NCBI GenBank assembly: GCA_024114885.1
Contig: CP099428.1
Location: 1,550,001-1,614,000, forward strand
Direction: 5' to 3'
DNA: 64,000 nucleotides
Source of the DNA: Septoria linicola
Lineage: Eukaryota; Ascomycota; Dothideomycetes; Mycosphaerellales; Mycosphaerellaceae
Below, in pieces: positions 37,760-48,214 of the stretch. The stretch's first letter is position 1; every line of letters starts with the position of its first letter. A model generated the notes under the pieces. That model searched no databases and was not told the origin of the DNA. It was given only the letters and a program-made list of their open reading frames with translations. The position numbers and the translations under genes were made by a program.

Positions 37760-39480
37760 TTAGATCGTCTGTTGCTGTACTTCTGACTTCATTGGTGGCA
37801 TTCCCTCCTCCAAAGGCCAATACCCTCCAATGGCATCAAAGTCTTTCTCAAATCCAGGTATGAGGTCTTCTAATGGCCTGGCTTTAGTGTCTGGGAAGAA
37901 CGTACACCATGCCGCTTCCATCTCGTACTTGTCTTTGTCTGGGAAATAGTCCATGCCATCCCACCCAATATGTACGGAAACAATCTTATCATGCTGCTCT
38001 TCCAGATCGCTCTTTTTATATGCCTGGAAAATCCCACCATTGTTCTCTCTCTGCCATTTCATGACGGGCTTTTGCATAGTCTTCAGTAGACCTCCATGCA
38101 TAAACAGTGGCCTGCCATCGGGGTGGTATTGCAAGAAGCTGTGCCCGCAGTAAAAGTTGTTTGGCCCTGAAAGAGTCCCGACGCTGGTCAGGAATTTGGC
38201 AGGTTTGCCATACTTTGTTTTCAAGGCATGCCACGCGAACCTGAAAGTGTCCTTGTCGCCTAGCAGTATGTTGAAGTAATATGATTCCGACTTCCAATTA
38301 CCCTCCGCGTCCGTCACGGGCGAGTTCATCCATGCCGCGAGCTGCAGGTGGTACCAAAATCTTCGCTTGTCGACCAAAAGTTGACCACTCTCTTGCTCGT
38401 ACTCGTCCATGCGACATTTCGTGTTCGTGATGGACCAGATCGGGTTGTCTGGTCGTGTACGCGCGATGTCTGGCCAGAAGATCGTGCCAAATTCTTTGTA
38501 GACGTCGGAATCCCATAATGAGTCTGGTGCTAGTGCTGGAATGTTGTCTGAGTCCAGCAGTAGTGGTTCGGCGAAGCGGCTGTTGATTACAGCAGCAGTC
38601 TTTAGATTGTCTATGCTTGAATTAGTACGAGCAACATTAGCAGCAGAGTGATGTGTCCCGACTCACAATGAGCCTGATTAGGCACCATCCCACCATAAGT
38701 CGTTTGGTAGATGTTGTGAGCACCTGAGAGGTCATTGTAATACATCTTAGGCCAGAGACTGCTTAAGAGCGTCCGCTTCTCGCCTGTCATCTCGTCGCCA
38801 TAGTAATGCAGCTCAACAGGCAGGGTTGAGCTAAGCAGAGCAAGCTTCTTCAAGATCAGAACTATTCTCTTAATACTCCGGCCTCTACCACCAACAATGA
38901 CGATTCCTCGCCCTTCGAAGCGATAGGCATGATCTTTCCACGGCATGAAACCAGAGTTGACCTGGGCTTGCCATTTTACGCGTTCCGTGTCAAGCTCTGC
39001 TTGCGGTAATGGCGTCTTCGTCCACGAGGTATTCGTTCCCCATCCGCCATCGCTCTTGCCGGCAAACTGAAAGTCAATCTTGCTCAAGTCTGGCCAGTTG
39101 CAGGATGCCTTGCCATCCTCCCATGTGACGCGCGGTAGCTTCAGCACCTCTTGAAAGTGTGGAAGAAAGTCGTCTGCGTAGAGCAGTTTGTGTATGTCTT
39201 CCCGCAAGCCTTTGTGTGCTGGTTCACCCGCTGCTGGTCCCATTGCGCTGCCGCCACTGAATGGCAGGCCTTGCTGTGCCTGTGCATCTTGGTCCAGCCG
39301 TATCTGATCATTCGCTGCCTGCTCCTGCTGCTGTTGAACCAAAGCTGCGTCTTTCCGCCGCCATGTTATGTCGTTGTCCCAGACGGTGTAAATGTATAGA
39401 AGTAGGATCGCGACCAAGAATGCTACAGGTCCCGCGGCGGCTGGACCACACAGCCTGTGCAGTCGTTTCGTAGTGATCAT
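37760..39480 (-). CDS. GT71-family alpha-mannosyltransferase (MNN1/MNN2 type), type II Golgi membrane protein
   Basis: The family adds mannose from GDP-mannose to glycans in the Golgi lumen. Exons on minus: 39,480-38,667 and 38,610-37,760; a 56-bp intron (GTGAGT...CAAGCATAG) joins them in frame to give 554 residues. A short basic N-terminus precedes one membrane anchor at about residues 16-33, then a Gln-rich stem. The catalytic part contains V-I-V-G-G-R-G, H-Y-Y-G-D-E, and L-L-L-D-S-D-N, with the metal-binding D-S-D at 291-293. F-W-P-D-I and E-S-G-Q-L-L-V-D-K-R follow, all hallmarks of fungal Mnn-type transferases. Linkage (alpha-1,2 or alpha-1,3) cannot be told. The gene is divergent from the P450, and its stop lies only 480 bp from the RIP block, yet the frame is intact. 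Confidence 0.88.
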
Positions 39481-40026
39481 CGGTGCTGGAGCTTCTATCG
39501 CATCATGAGCAGCAGGAACATAACTTACTTACATGGCGCATTGAAGGCGGCACAGAACTGGCTGAGCTAACGGATCTCTCCAAAGATCCAGACTCTCAGC
39601 ACGAAGCACATTGCACAGCGTGTTTAAACAGCCTGGCGACACCGAGGTCAAGCAATCAGGTCGCGTCCTCTGGCATGTGATTTGCGCGCCGCGTCTCCTC
39701 CACAAGCCACCAAACCTTCTCCTCGATCACATCATTCGTCGCGTGCCTGTAGACATCTTGTCCATCGAATGACTCCTGCCATGCTGGCAAAGTGAACTAC
39801 AAGGGCAAAGGATGTCTTGCTCCACATCATTCGCAGGTTGTTCAGAAGAGGTGGTGTTGAGATTAAGCAGGAGAAATGCGAACTTCGAGACGAGCAGATG
39901 GGACTTGGCGCCTCGAAATGCAGTCCTTCTTTCCTCTTCACCTGCCTACACGTCTTGTCATTTTACACCACAAAATCATGATCATTAGATTCACGAGAAC
40001 ATGAGCAGTCAGACCCGTTCCTGGAG
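39481..40026. promoter_or_regulatory. divergent intergenic region between mannosyltransferase and P450
   Basis: These 546 bp separate two head-to-head starts and should hold both promoters. Small open frames on both strands here (39,483-39,680 and 39,732-39,941) have no coding character. I see no specific binding site to name. Confidence 0.5.
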
Positions 40027-41659
40027 ATGCTGCCTGCCATGATCGTAGAAGTAGCGTCACTGATCACGCGCTTCATACTCGCTCTGCTCGTGATAAGCAT
40101 TTCAACCATTGCCTATCGACTATTCTTCCATCCGCTGGCGCCTGTACCTGGTCCTAGGCTTGCTGCTATCTCCAATGCTTGGTACGCGTATCATGCCCGC
40201 AATGGCGATATGCTACGCATCGGAAAGATGCTGCACAAGCAGTACGGCTCCGCGGTGAGAGTCTCGCCCAACGAGGTATGGTTTGACAGCAAGGAGGCAT
40301 TTGCGAAGATATACAGTGAGCGTTACATATGAGGAGTCATGCCTACAGTGGACGCGCTGACTGACGCGAGCAGGCGCTACGCAAAGCTACGATAAGTCCG
40401 ATTTCTACTTAGCCACCTCTCTCAATCGTCCCAAGTTTGACACCGCTCTTAAGCTCAGCGTTCCAGACAGCCTTGATCTTCTGTCAGAGAGAGACATGGA
40501 TCGCTACAGATTGCAGCGTAGGCTCATCGGTCCTCTCTACTCTATGCACAACATTCAGAAATTTGAGAAGGCTGTCGACGATGTGCTTGCTAAAGTTGTC
40601 GTACAGCTGAAAGACATTAACGGCGCTGAGCTTGATTTCAAGATGTGGATGCACATTATAGCAGTCGAATGCCTATCAGCAATCGTTCTGTCCTATTCAC
40701 CTGGCTACCTGAAAGCAAAGAATGATTTCGGCTCGTCTCACCACGCTTACTTGAACTGGCGTCGGAAGTCCGTCTTTGGGCTCTTCAGGTGGGCTGTCAT
40801 TGCCGAAAGCTACTCCAAAACTACAGGAAGATGGTTCGCTCGGCTATGGAGAGTGACGTTCGTGACGCCCGCTCCTTTCAAGCCCTTCTTCACGCCGGTC
40901 TATTCCAAGATCACGAAGCGCATAATTGCTGCTCTGAGGCCGAGGCCGCCGAAGGACGACAGACTGGATTTGATGGCTGATCTGATAGAGCTTCACAAAG
41001 AGAAGCCTGAGTTCACATTAACATATCTGAAACGCATGGCGATGACGAACTTTGGAGCCGGACACGAGACCACGACTTCAGCATTGATCTCTGCTGTGTC
41101 TATGATAGCCTCCAAGCCATCAGTGCGGAGCAGAGTCGTGTCAGAAGTTCAGAGTGAGGCCCATGTTCACATCACGATTGCCTATGCCGACGCTGTGGGT
41201 CTCACGTACACTCAAGCTGCGATTAGAGAAGCCCAACGTCTCTACCCCGTGCTCGGTATGAGCCCTTCTCGCACCGTTCCTGTTGGAGGTCTGCAGGTTC
41301 ATGGTCTGTGCTTCCCGCCGGGAATCCGAGTCGGTTGCAACCCAGTCTCTCTGCATCGGAGTCCAGACATCTTTGGCGAAGATGCCAATGAATACAGACC
41401 CGAACGCTGGTTCAACAGTGAGGCTACAAGAGATATGGAAAGGTTCAATCTGACTTGGGGTGGTGGAGCGCGAACTTGCCCTGGACGGAACTTGGCGCAA
41501 CTGATCCTTTACAAAGTCGTCCCGGTCCTGTTCAAAGAGTTCGATGTGCAAATCACTTCGTTGCCAAAGGATGAGGAAGTCAAGTACTACTTCATGGCCA
41601 TGTTGACAGAAGTGCGAGCTCGTTTCGTGCCGAGAGGATCCCCACAAGGAAGTGAATGA
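40027..41659 (+). CDS. cytochrome P450 monooxygenase (microsomal, class II)
   Basis: Exons 40,027-40,315 and 40,374-41,659 flank a 58-bp intron (GTGAGC...GCGAGCAG) and encode 524 residues. An N-terminal membrane anchor (about residues 8-30) is followed by the proline-rich hinge H-P-L-A-P-V-P-G-P. The I-helix has A-G-H-E-T-T at 325-330, the K-helix E-A-Q-R at 382-385, then Y-R-P-E-R-W, and the heme loop W-G-G-G-A-R-T-C-P-G with the iron ligand Cys465. The first aromatic of the heme signature is Trp where Phe is usual. The S-D-F-Y-L-A-T segment after the junction recalls the pisatin-demethylase/benzoate-hydroxylase-like fungal P450s, but the substrate is unknown. A reductase partner is not encoded nearby. 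Confidence 0.92.
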
Positions 41660-41986
41660 TGCGGTGAAGAGCACCATTTCATTCTAAAGAAGTGAAAGAG
41701 CGATCAGGGACTGTCTAGCATGTTCTCATGAGCTTTCTCGGAGAACAAGACGCCATTCAGGCAGACGGCCGATCAGAGGGGCAGCATAAGCTGGCTGCAT
41801 TTACACATGCCGGCAGCGTCCACATTCTCCACGCAAAACCGGCGAGCGAGAAGCCCCTCGAAGAACTTGTCTTTGACATGAGCAGACTTAAAATGCTTTA
41901 CTCTGATTGCGGTTTGGCTCACTTTGGATACATCACCAAAGCTCCATCTTCTCAGGCTGGACGCAACTCACCTAAAGACAAACAAG

Positions 41987-42620
41987 ATGATTCAGTATCA
42001 TCCCAGATCCAATCAATCCTACATTGACGCGATCCCACTCGATGAAGACTGGGTCGTTCTTGGCCTGTCAGAATTTACGGACCTGTCTCTAGACATCTAC
42101 TTGGTAAGCCACACATCGATCGACACCAAAACACTTATCGCATGTTCTAATGTTGCCATTCCAGGTCGGAATCTATCCAGATCTAGTTTACAGCTACCCA
42201 TGCCCTCAAAGCAAAGAGAGGCTTCGAATGTGGTTGACACGCCTCTTGCCTGGCGCGCAGGTGGTCACTGAGCAGAGTTCTCCCTCGTGGTACATGGTCG
42301 GTCTGGCGAGAGACAGAAGCTTCCCAGAGCTTCGAAGATATGACGACTGGCTGCGGGTCGTCGCTGTGAGAAAAATTAGGGACGGTGTTGATCCAGCTCA
42401 GGCTTTGCAGGAGAGCGTCCAGGTCGTCGGTGAGCCAGCTGATCAGGAAAGCGGTAGCCGCAGTGAAGGACTTGTGATCCGGTATGTCAATGGACAATTC
42501 GTCATGCCTGAGGGTGAAGAAGAGGTCGATGAGGGAGACATGGACGATGCGCCGCCATGGGCGCCGGAAAGTGATGGCGAGGCTGACGAGGAAGAGGACA
42601 AGGAAAATCCGCAGGAATAA
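41987..42620 (+). CDS. hypothetical protein with acidic C-terminal tail
   Basis: I do not recognise this protein. Exons 41,987-42,103 and 42,165-42,620 flank a 61-bp intron (GTAAGC, branch-like TTCTAATG, CCATTCCAG) and give 190 residues from the first in-frame ATG. The core has D-E-D-W-V-V-L-G-L, S-P-S-W-Y-M-V-G-L-A-R and L-R-V-V-A-V-R-K-I. The last 40 residues are almost all Glu/Asp with W-A-P-E. The first-exon frame is open back to 41,882, and another frame is open from 41,728 (M-S-F-L-G-E-Q), so an additional 5' exon is possible. I found no convincing donor for it. The gene lies downstream of the P450 on the same strand. Confidence 0.6.
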
Positions 42621-43815
42621 GAGAGGAAGTGCTCTTATGGCGGTTGCGGCGCTTTCAGCGCTGCTCATACCAGCTTACAGCTCTTCGAGCACTGCTGCTT
42701 AGACCTCTTGCAGCAGGCTTACAAGATAGTCTTGTGCTTGAAGACGTGGAGATGAATGCTGGAGAGAATAATAGCACAGGTTCGAGCTCTCGCATATTGC
42801 GTTGATCGAAGTGCTTGCTCAAGGTTACTTTCTCCACCCCTTATCCATTGTCTCCCTTGCTTGTACACCTTCTCGACCTCTTACAGTTGGAGACGAGGTT
42901 CAGCAGCACGACATTCTACCTGATGACCCACCCCTGGAGCTACACTGAGCGCTCGGGTCGCGGCTTCCCCAGATTACAATCCTTGCCGGCTCTCGGACCC
43001 CCTCATTGAGTTTCACAAACGGCCAACATGCAGGTACCATTGTACCTTGTCGTGCGACAGTCAGAAGCGGTGATCATTGACGGAGGCGATCGCGGTATGG
43101 TTATCTCTGATGAGATGGGGATGATCTGTACAATGAAGAGGACAGTTGTTCTGATGACTGCCGATGAGTACCGGCAGGAGAACGCACGGGCACGCGAGGA
43201 ATGACGCAGATTGCGGTAGAACTATCAACAGACGACAGAGAGATCAACACTGCAGCAACGAGGCTGAGTGAGTGAGATAGCATCAGCTTTGCGAAGACAC
43301 GCGTCCGGGGAGAACAGGGCCATGCATCCGGGCAGCACGTTGTACAGTATCCGATGAGCAACCCAAGAAAGGCCGATGCGTGTGGCCAGGAAGGGAGAGG
43401 TAAGAGGTACCGATGGTGAGAGACATGGTGGGGTTTGTCAGTTCATCTCACGCCTCGTCCGCTGGTCTGAACACAGCCCTCGTGACCACTTTCCGCCATC
43501 TTTTGGAAAACTGACGATTGAGGACGCAAAGGCCACGCTAAAGTCAGTGAGTCTTCATCATCTCATATCCGTGATCGGAGAGAGAGAGAGTCATTGCCTG
43601 CCTGCCATTGATACGGTTTGGCGCAAGGCTTCGGTCACGCGATCTGTTTTGGCTCCAAGACAGCTTAGCTCACCTTACCTCACTTATCAGCTTCAACTTC
43701 ACTTTGTTTCTTGCTCAGACAACAACAACCTCAAACGCAACTACTTCGCCCTCCAAGACACTCCATCAAGCAAGATCATCTGTTCAGAGTCCTTTGCAAG
43801 CTTCAAACAATCAGC
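42621..43815. promoter_or_regulatory. intergenic region and 5' leader of the Stf2-like gene
   Basis: I see no convincing gene in these 1.2 kb. The last part (about 43,690-43,815) is C/A/T-rich, ATG-free and ends in a splice donor, as expected of a transcribed leader. A short GA run lies at about 43,577. Open frames on either strand are short and of low coding quality. Confidence 0.5.
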
Positions 43816-44494
43816 AGTAAGTTTTCCAACCCGCCTCGAGGCTGTAGCATATACTTCACAAGTTCCTGCTGCCATTGAGTCATAACAACCTCGATCGCAG
43901 CCCATCTCTTCTTCAGGAACCTGCTAACACTTCCCCCAGTGACTCGTACTCAGAAGGCCAACAACCGTGACCACGTCGGCCTTGCCAATGGCACTGCCGC
44001 TCCAGAAGAGCATCTGCCACGCTACTTTGGCAAGAGCGGCCACGACGGCGTGAGTCCAACCAGCGTCAAGAAATCCGGCCAAGGCAGAGGCAACTGGTAC
44101 GTATTGCATGCCAACAAAAGCTATCCGCTCACTTCCCATGACCTCTACTACTCACATCTTCCATCTTACGTCACACTACAAATCACCTCATAAGCATTCC
44201 ATTATTCCATTAGGGCTTCAACTGACGTGATCTCTCTGCAGGGGCACACCAGGCTACACCGAGCTCGACGACCTCCCATACAACCTCAACAAGCCCAAGC
44301 GTCGCTCCAACTCGACCTCCATGGCCGCCGGCCACAACCTCTTCAAGACCAAGTTCGAGGCCGACGAGGATGTCATCGAGTACGACGAGGATATCCACGG
44401 CCCAGACCACGCTGAGCTGGAGAAGATGAGCACCACCAGCTCTGCTGACACTATTGAAGAGGAGGAACAGGTCAAGGAGCCTGAGAACAAGTAA
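43816..44494 (+). CDS. Stf2-like hydrophilin (HABP4/PAI-RBP1-type small protein)
   Basis: The model has three exons: the single base A at 43,816, 43,940-44,096 and 44,242-44,494, giving 136 residues. The start codon is split: exon 1 ends ...CAGCA, a 123-bp intron (GTAAGT, CTAAC branch, CCCCCAG) follows, and exon 2 begins TG-ACT-CGT, giving M-T-R-T-Q-K. A 145-bp second intron (GTACGT...CTGCAG) interrupts the W codon of G-N-W-G. M-T-R-T, P-R-Y-F, the S/G-rich K-K-S-G-Q-G-R-G-N-W-G and the acidic tail match yeast Stf2/Tfs1-region stabilising-factor proteins. These are small, disordered proteins linked to F1Fo-ATPase stabilisation and desiccation tolerance. Function here is by homology only. Confidence 0.85.
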
Positions 44495-45318
44495 TGCAAC
44501 CCACTACTGCACGTGGGACGGAAGACGCTGGCTCTGTATTGCTCAACCAGCCTGATGCAGCAACGACAACGTTCTGAGATAGGAATGTTCGTGTGATGAC
44601 TTCAGTTTTTGAAGGGAACTGTGCTACTAGTGATAACAATAACAACAACAACAATGACTGAGTGACACGGCGCAAGAGGCCGAGCTTCTTCGCTGGCGAG
44701 GAGTTTAGGGGCATTGCTGGCTGGCTATGATGGATAAAAGAAGCTCAAGTGAGCGACTGCTATCTCCCTCTCTGTCTATGTCTACAAGCATATGAGAGAC
44801 GAAAGAACAACGTGTATAACCATGATAAGCCGATGCAATGTGAAGCGAAGCGAATTGAGCGACTGGATCGTGATTGATCAGGCCTGCTTCTGTGTCTGTT
44901 CCACTGCTAACTGCTGTCCGCACCACATATCTGTTCGTATTGTGAGAGAGATCAATGTCTTCCACCTCACGGCATGGACTCCGACAGCTAGCTATTCGTT
45001 GGAGAGCTCGAGACGGAAGCTGGCGGAATGGGACCCAATCATTGGTGTTTGAGTGGCATGATTGTGATGACACATGCTGAAACCAGATGGTTGAGATGCA
45101 CGAGCATGGGACGTCACTCGAACGACACAGGGGAGCTTCTGTCGTGCCTAGGTAGCTACAGCTTGAAGCATTGCACAAAGGTAGCAGAAGTGTCCTTATC
45201 TGTTGTTCTTATCATTGGTATCGTGTCTATCTCTTCTTGTTCTTGTTCTTGTTCTCCTACCACTATACAGTACAATGCTCTTTTTCATAGCCTCATCGAC
45301 TCAAGTCACACTCTTCCT
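44495..45318. other. convergent intergenic region with short simple repeats
   Basis: This region holds the 3' flanks of the Stf2-like gene and the SDR gene. It contains an AAC-rich run at 44,634-44,655 and a TTCTTG hexamer repeated 3.7 times at 45,234-45,255. No supported gene is seen; open frames overlapping on both strands look random. Confidence 0.5.
45234..45255. repeat. TTCTTG hexanucleotide microsatellite
   Basis: Three full copies and a partial fourth copy of TTCTTG lie in non-coding DNA close to the 3' end of the SDR gene. Confidence 0.8.
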
Positions 45319-46326
45319 CTAACCGTTGACAATCACACCACCGTTGGCGTGAATGACCTGGCCACTCAACTGCGTCGAATCCGTGCTCGCGAGGAACACC
45401 ACACACGTCGCAATCTCAGATGGCTGGCCTGGTCGTCCCATCGGGCTCGTGAACTGCTTGATCGCATCGGTGTTCATGGTCGCAGGGATGAGTGGGGTCC
45501 AGACTGGGCCCGGAGCGACGGCGTTCACGCGAATGCCCTTGCCGACGAATTGGTTGGAAAGACCGCGCGTGAAGGATACAATGGCGCCCTTGGTGGAGGT
45601 GTAGTCGAGGAGATCGGGACGGCCGATGTAGGCATTGATGGAGGCGTTGTTGATGATGGTGTCGCCTTGGGACATGTGAGGAAGGACGTATTTGGAAAGG
45701 TAGAAGAAGGCTGGCGGGAGGGCAGGTCAGCTTGACGTGAGTGGATCGAGAAGGCATTGGTATTTCTTACGGTGAATGTTGGTGTTGAAGGTCTCCTCCC
45801 ATTGATCCTCCGACAGGTCGAGGATGCTCTCGACCATCATCTGGTATGCGTGGTTGTTGAAGAGAATGTTGATGGCTCCGAGCTTCTCCTTTGCCGCTTC
45901 GACGACCTTCTTGCACGTGTCCCTGCTCTTGAGGTCTGCTGGGTATGCGTATGCTTTGCGGCCCTTCTCCTCGACAAGGCGGACTGTCTCATCGGCGTCC
46001 TTCTGCTCCGACTCAAGGTAGGTGAAGAAGACATCGGCGCCCTCCATGGCGAAGAGGACGGCAGTCGACTGGCCGATACCAGAGTCGCCGCCGGTGATCA
46101 AGGCCTTCTTGCCCTCGAGCTTGCCGGCTGCTTGGTACAGCTTTGCTCCTCCCTTTCCATCTGGCACTTGGTCGATGGCGGGCTGAGGGCCAAGCTTCTT
46201 CTGTGTACCTGGAGCGTCCTGGCGCTGGACTTCTGGCTGGAAGCCTGCTTGAATCAGTATCGATCCGGCGTGAGTTGTTGTTCCGTAGTACTCACCGATC
46301 TCGAAAACGCCCTTGCTAGAAGACAT
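45319..46326 (-). CDS. short-chain dehydrogenase/reductase (classical SDR, bacterial YghA/YhdG-like subgroup)
   Basis: Exons on minus: 46,326-46,296, 46,247-45,771 and 45,710-45,319, giving 299 residues. Intron 2 (60 bp, GTAAGA...CCGCCAG) is certain because it restores N-I-H-P-F-F-Y-L. Intron 1 is 48 bp (or 51 with the next AG), has no stop and keeps frame, so read-through would add 16 residues. The Rossmann motif is T-G-G-D-S-G-I-G at 62-69. The catalytic residues are Ser193 (N-N-A-S), Tyr206 and Lys210 (Y-T-S-T-K). N-N-H-A replaces the usual N-N-A-G. The N-terminal extension before the fold is typical of this subgroup. The substrate is unknown; NAD(P)-dependent oxidation of a sugar, polyol or aldehyde is likely. 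The ATG at 46,326 has a good context (CATCATGTC). Confidence 0.88.
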
Positions 46327-46814
46327 GATGTGCTGTTCTGTGGTCCTGCTTTGATCAGAAAGTAGCAGAAAGTAGAATGATCCGACAGATTTGCTCTGGA
46401 AAGAAATCGTCCCTCTTATGCTGGCTGTGAGCTCCATCGTCCATTCTCAACTTTCTCTCGAGTGTCGTCATGATGAGTGCTCAACTGAACAAATTGAACG
46501 TCACCTCGCTCCATTCTCGTGCATCTTCGCCGTGCTGCTGCGCGGAGCTGTCATGCTCACGCTGTCAGCTACGGCATGCTGATGACCAGAGCACGTTGCC
46601 ATCATTGTTATTGATGTGCGTAGTTAGTGAGAGGGAGAAACAGATGAGACAATGCTTTGACCACTCGCTGAACAACGCTTTCATGGAGGCCCCCATCAAT
46701 TCCCTTTGGCCAGTTTCGCTGTCACATGCATCTACCTAAATATTGTGATTTCGTTGAACATTGATTTGGTACTCGGTGAGGTTTGCGTCTATCGATACCA
46801 ACTTCTGTACTGCC
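46327..46814. promoter_or_regulatory. divergent intergenic region between SDR and formyltransferase genes
   Basis: These 488 bp must hold both promoters. Open frames here (for example 46,470-46,739) look non-coding. No recognisable operator was seen. Confidence 0.5.
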
Positions 46815-47996
46815 ATGCTAGGCAGCGTTCAGCGGAGGACGTGGAAGCCTCTCGCACAATCCATACATTCCTTCCCTCCGTACAAGCGATCAATCACTTC
46901 GTCACATAGGCTGTCAGACCCTCTTCGAATATTGTTCTGCGGCTCAGATGAGTTCAGCAACTACTCTCTTCGAGCCTTGAACGAGCTGAAGCAAGCAAAG
47001 CCCGACAAGATTAGCTCGATTGAGGTGCTATGTCGACCAGATAAGCGTACCGGGCGGGGGCTGAAACACGTTCATGAAGGTAGCTGTTGAATACAAACGC
47101 TTGCTCGTGCGAGAGGGCACTAAATGCATGCAGTACCCATCAAGTCGCTGGCGCAATCATTAGAACTTCCGCTCCATCAGATTGACACATTCAAGGGCTG
47201 GTCGCCTCCTTCGCATTTCGATTTAGTTGCAGCAGTGTCTTTCGGCCTGCTCGTGCCTCCACGAATCCTGAATACAGCCAAGTATGGCGGGTTGAATGTC
47301 CATCCTTCACTTCTTCCAGATCTTCGCGGCCCAGCACCGATCCAGCATGCTCTTTTACAAGGGCGAACACACACAGGTGTCACATTACAAACCATGCATC
47401 CAAGCAAATTCGACCACGGCAAGATCCTATCACAGACTTCACTCCCTGGCATTGAGATCCCCGAAGACGCCACAGTGGACAACCTAGTCAATATCCTCGG
47501 CCCTCTCGGCGCGAAAATGCTCAAAGACGGGATATCAAAAGACCTCTACCTCCACCCCGAACAAGCGGACAACGCCAACTCCGTCGACGAAGCAGAGCTT
47601 ACCCACGCCCCCAAAATCACATCCGAAGACGCCCACGTCAACTGGTCCACCTGGCCCGCCGGCAAGATCTCCCGCTATGGCCGCGTGCTCGACCTTTGGG
47701 ACACAACGACCTACCGCGCCTGCACCGGCAAAGAACCTCTTCGTGTGAAATTTAAGGGACCATGGAGAGTTCTTGACGATAGCAAGATCTCCTCTGCGGA
47801 CTTGGCATACTCGAGGCCGGGGAGTCCGTTTGCGTGTCGAGTGGAGGGGGAGAAAGGGTGGGTGTTTGCGGTGGAGACGATTAATGGGTATTTGATGAGT
47901 CCAGAGAGTGCGAGTGTTGAGTCGAAGGAGCCCGGGAGGGGCTTGCAGGTGCTGGTGCAGGGGTTGCAGGCTGCGAGGAAGAATTCGAGACTATAG
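46815..47996 (+). CDS. FMT1: methionyl-tRNA formyltransferase, mitochondrial
   Basis: The enzyme transfers a formyl group from 10-formyl-tetrahydrofolate to Met-tRNA for mitochondrial translation initiation. Exons 46,815-47,079 and 47,134-47,996 flank a 54-bp intron (GTAGCT, branch-like CACTAAAT, GCATGCAG) and encode 375 residues. The first 30 or so residues are basic and Ser-rich, as in a mitochondrial presequence. The N-terminal domain starts at L-R-I-L-F-C-G-S-D-E-F and contains V-P-I-K-S. The signature N-V-H-P-S-L-L-P-D-L-R-G-P-A-P-I-Q has the catalytic His at about 145. A C-terminal OB-like domain follows (W-S-T-W-P-A-G, P-L-R-V). The start at 46,815 is chosen because it gives the presequence; an upstream in-frame extension has no ATG of better context. 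Confidence 0.92.
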
Positions 47997-48214
47997 ATTG
48001 CCATGAACTTCACCCTAGCTCAGGCTCAAGAGTTCAGGTTGCAGTACAAATGCGACATAATGGGGGCCACCGTGCCGTATGAGAGACAAAAGGCAAACAA
48101 GTTTCATTCTCAAGGCACTAGTTACTATCGGGCATCGAATGTCCCATATGTCATCGAAGCTTCTCCCTCGCCACAGCATTTCTGTCTGCCTTTTCATCGA
48201 TTCCTTCACACACC

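Noticed and set aside
42183..42668. 161-codon minus-strand open frame
   Set aside because: It lies antisense to the acidic-tail exon; the purine-rich GAG/GAA codons of the sense strand keep the antisense frame open.
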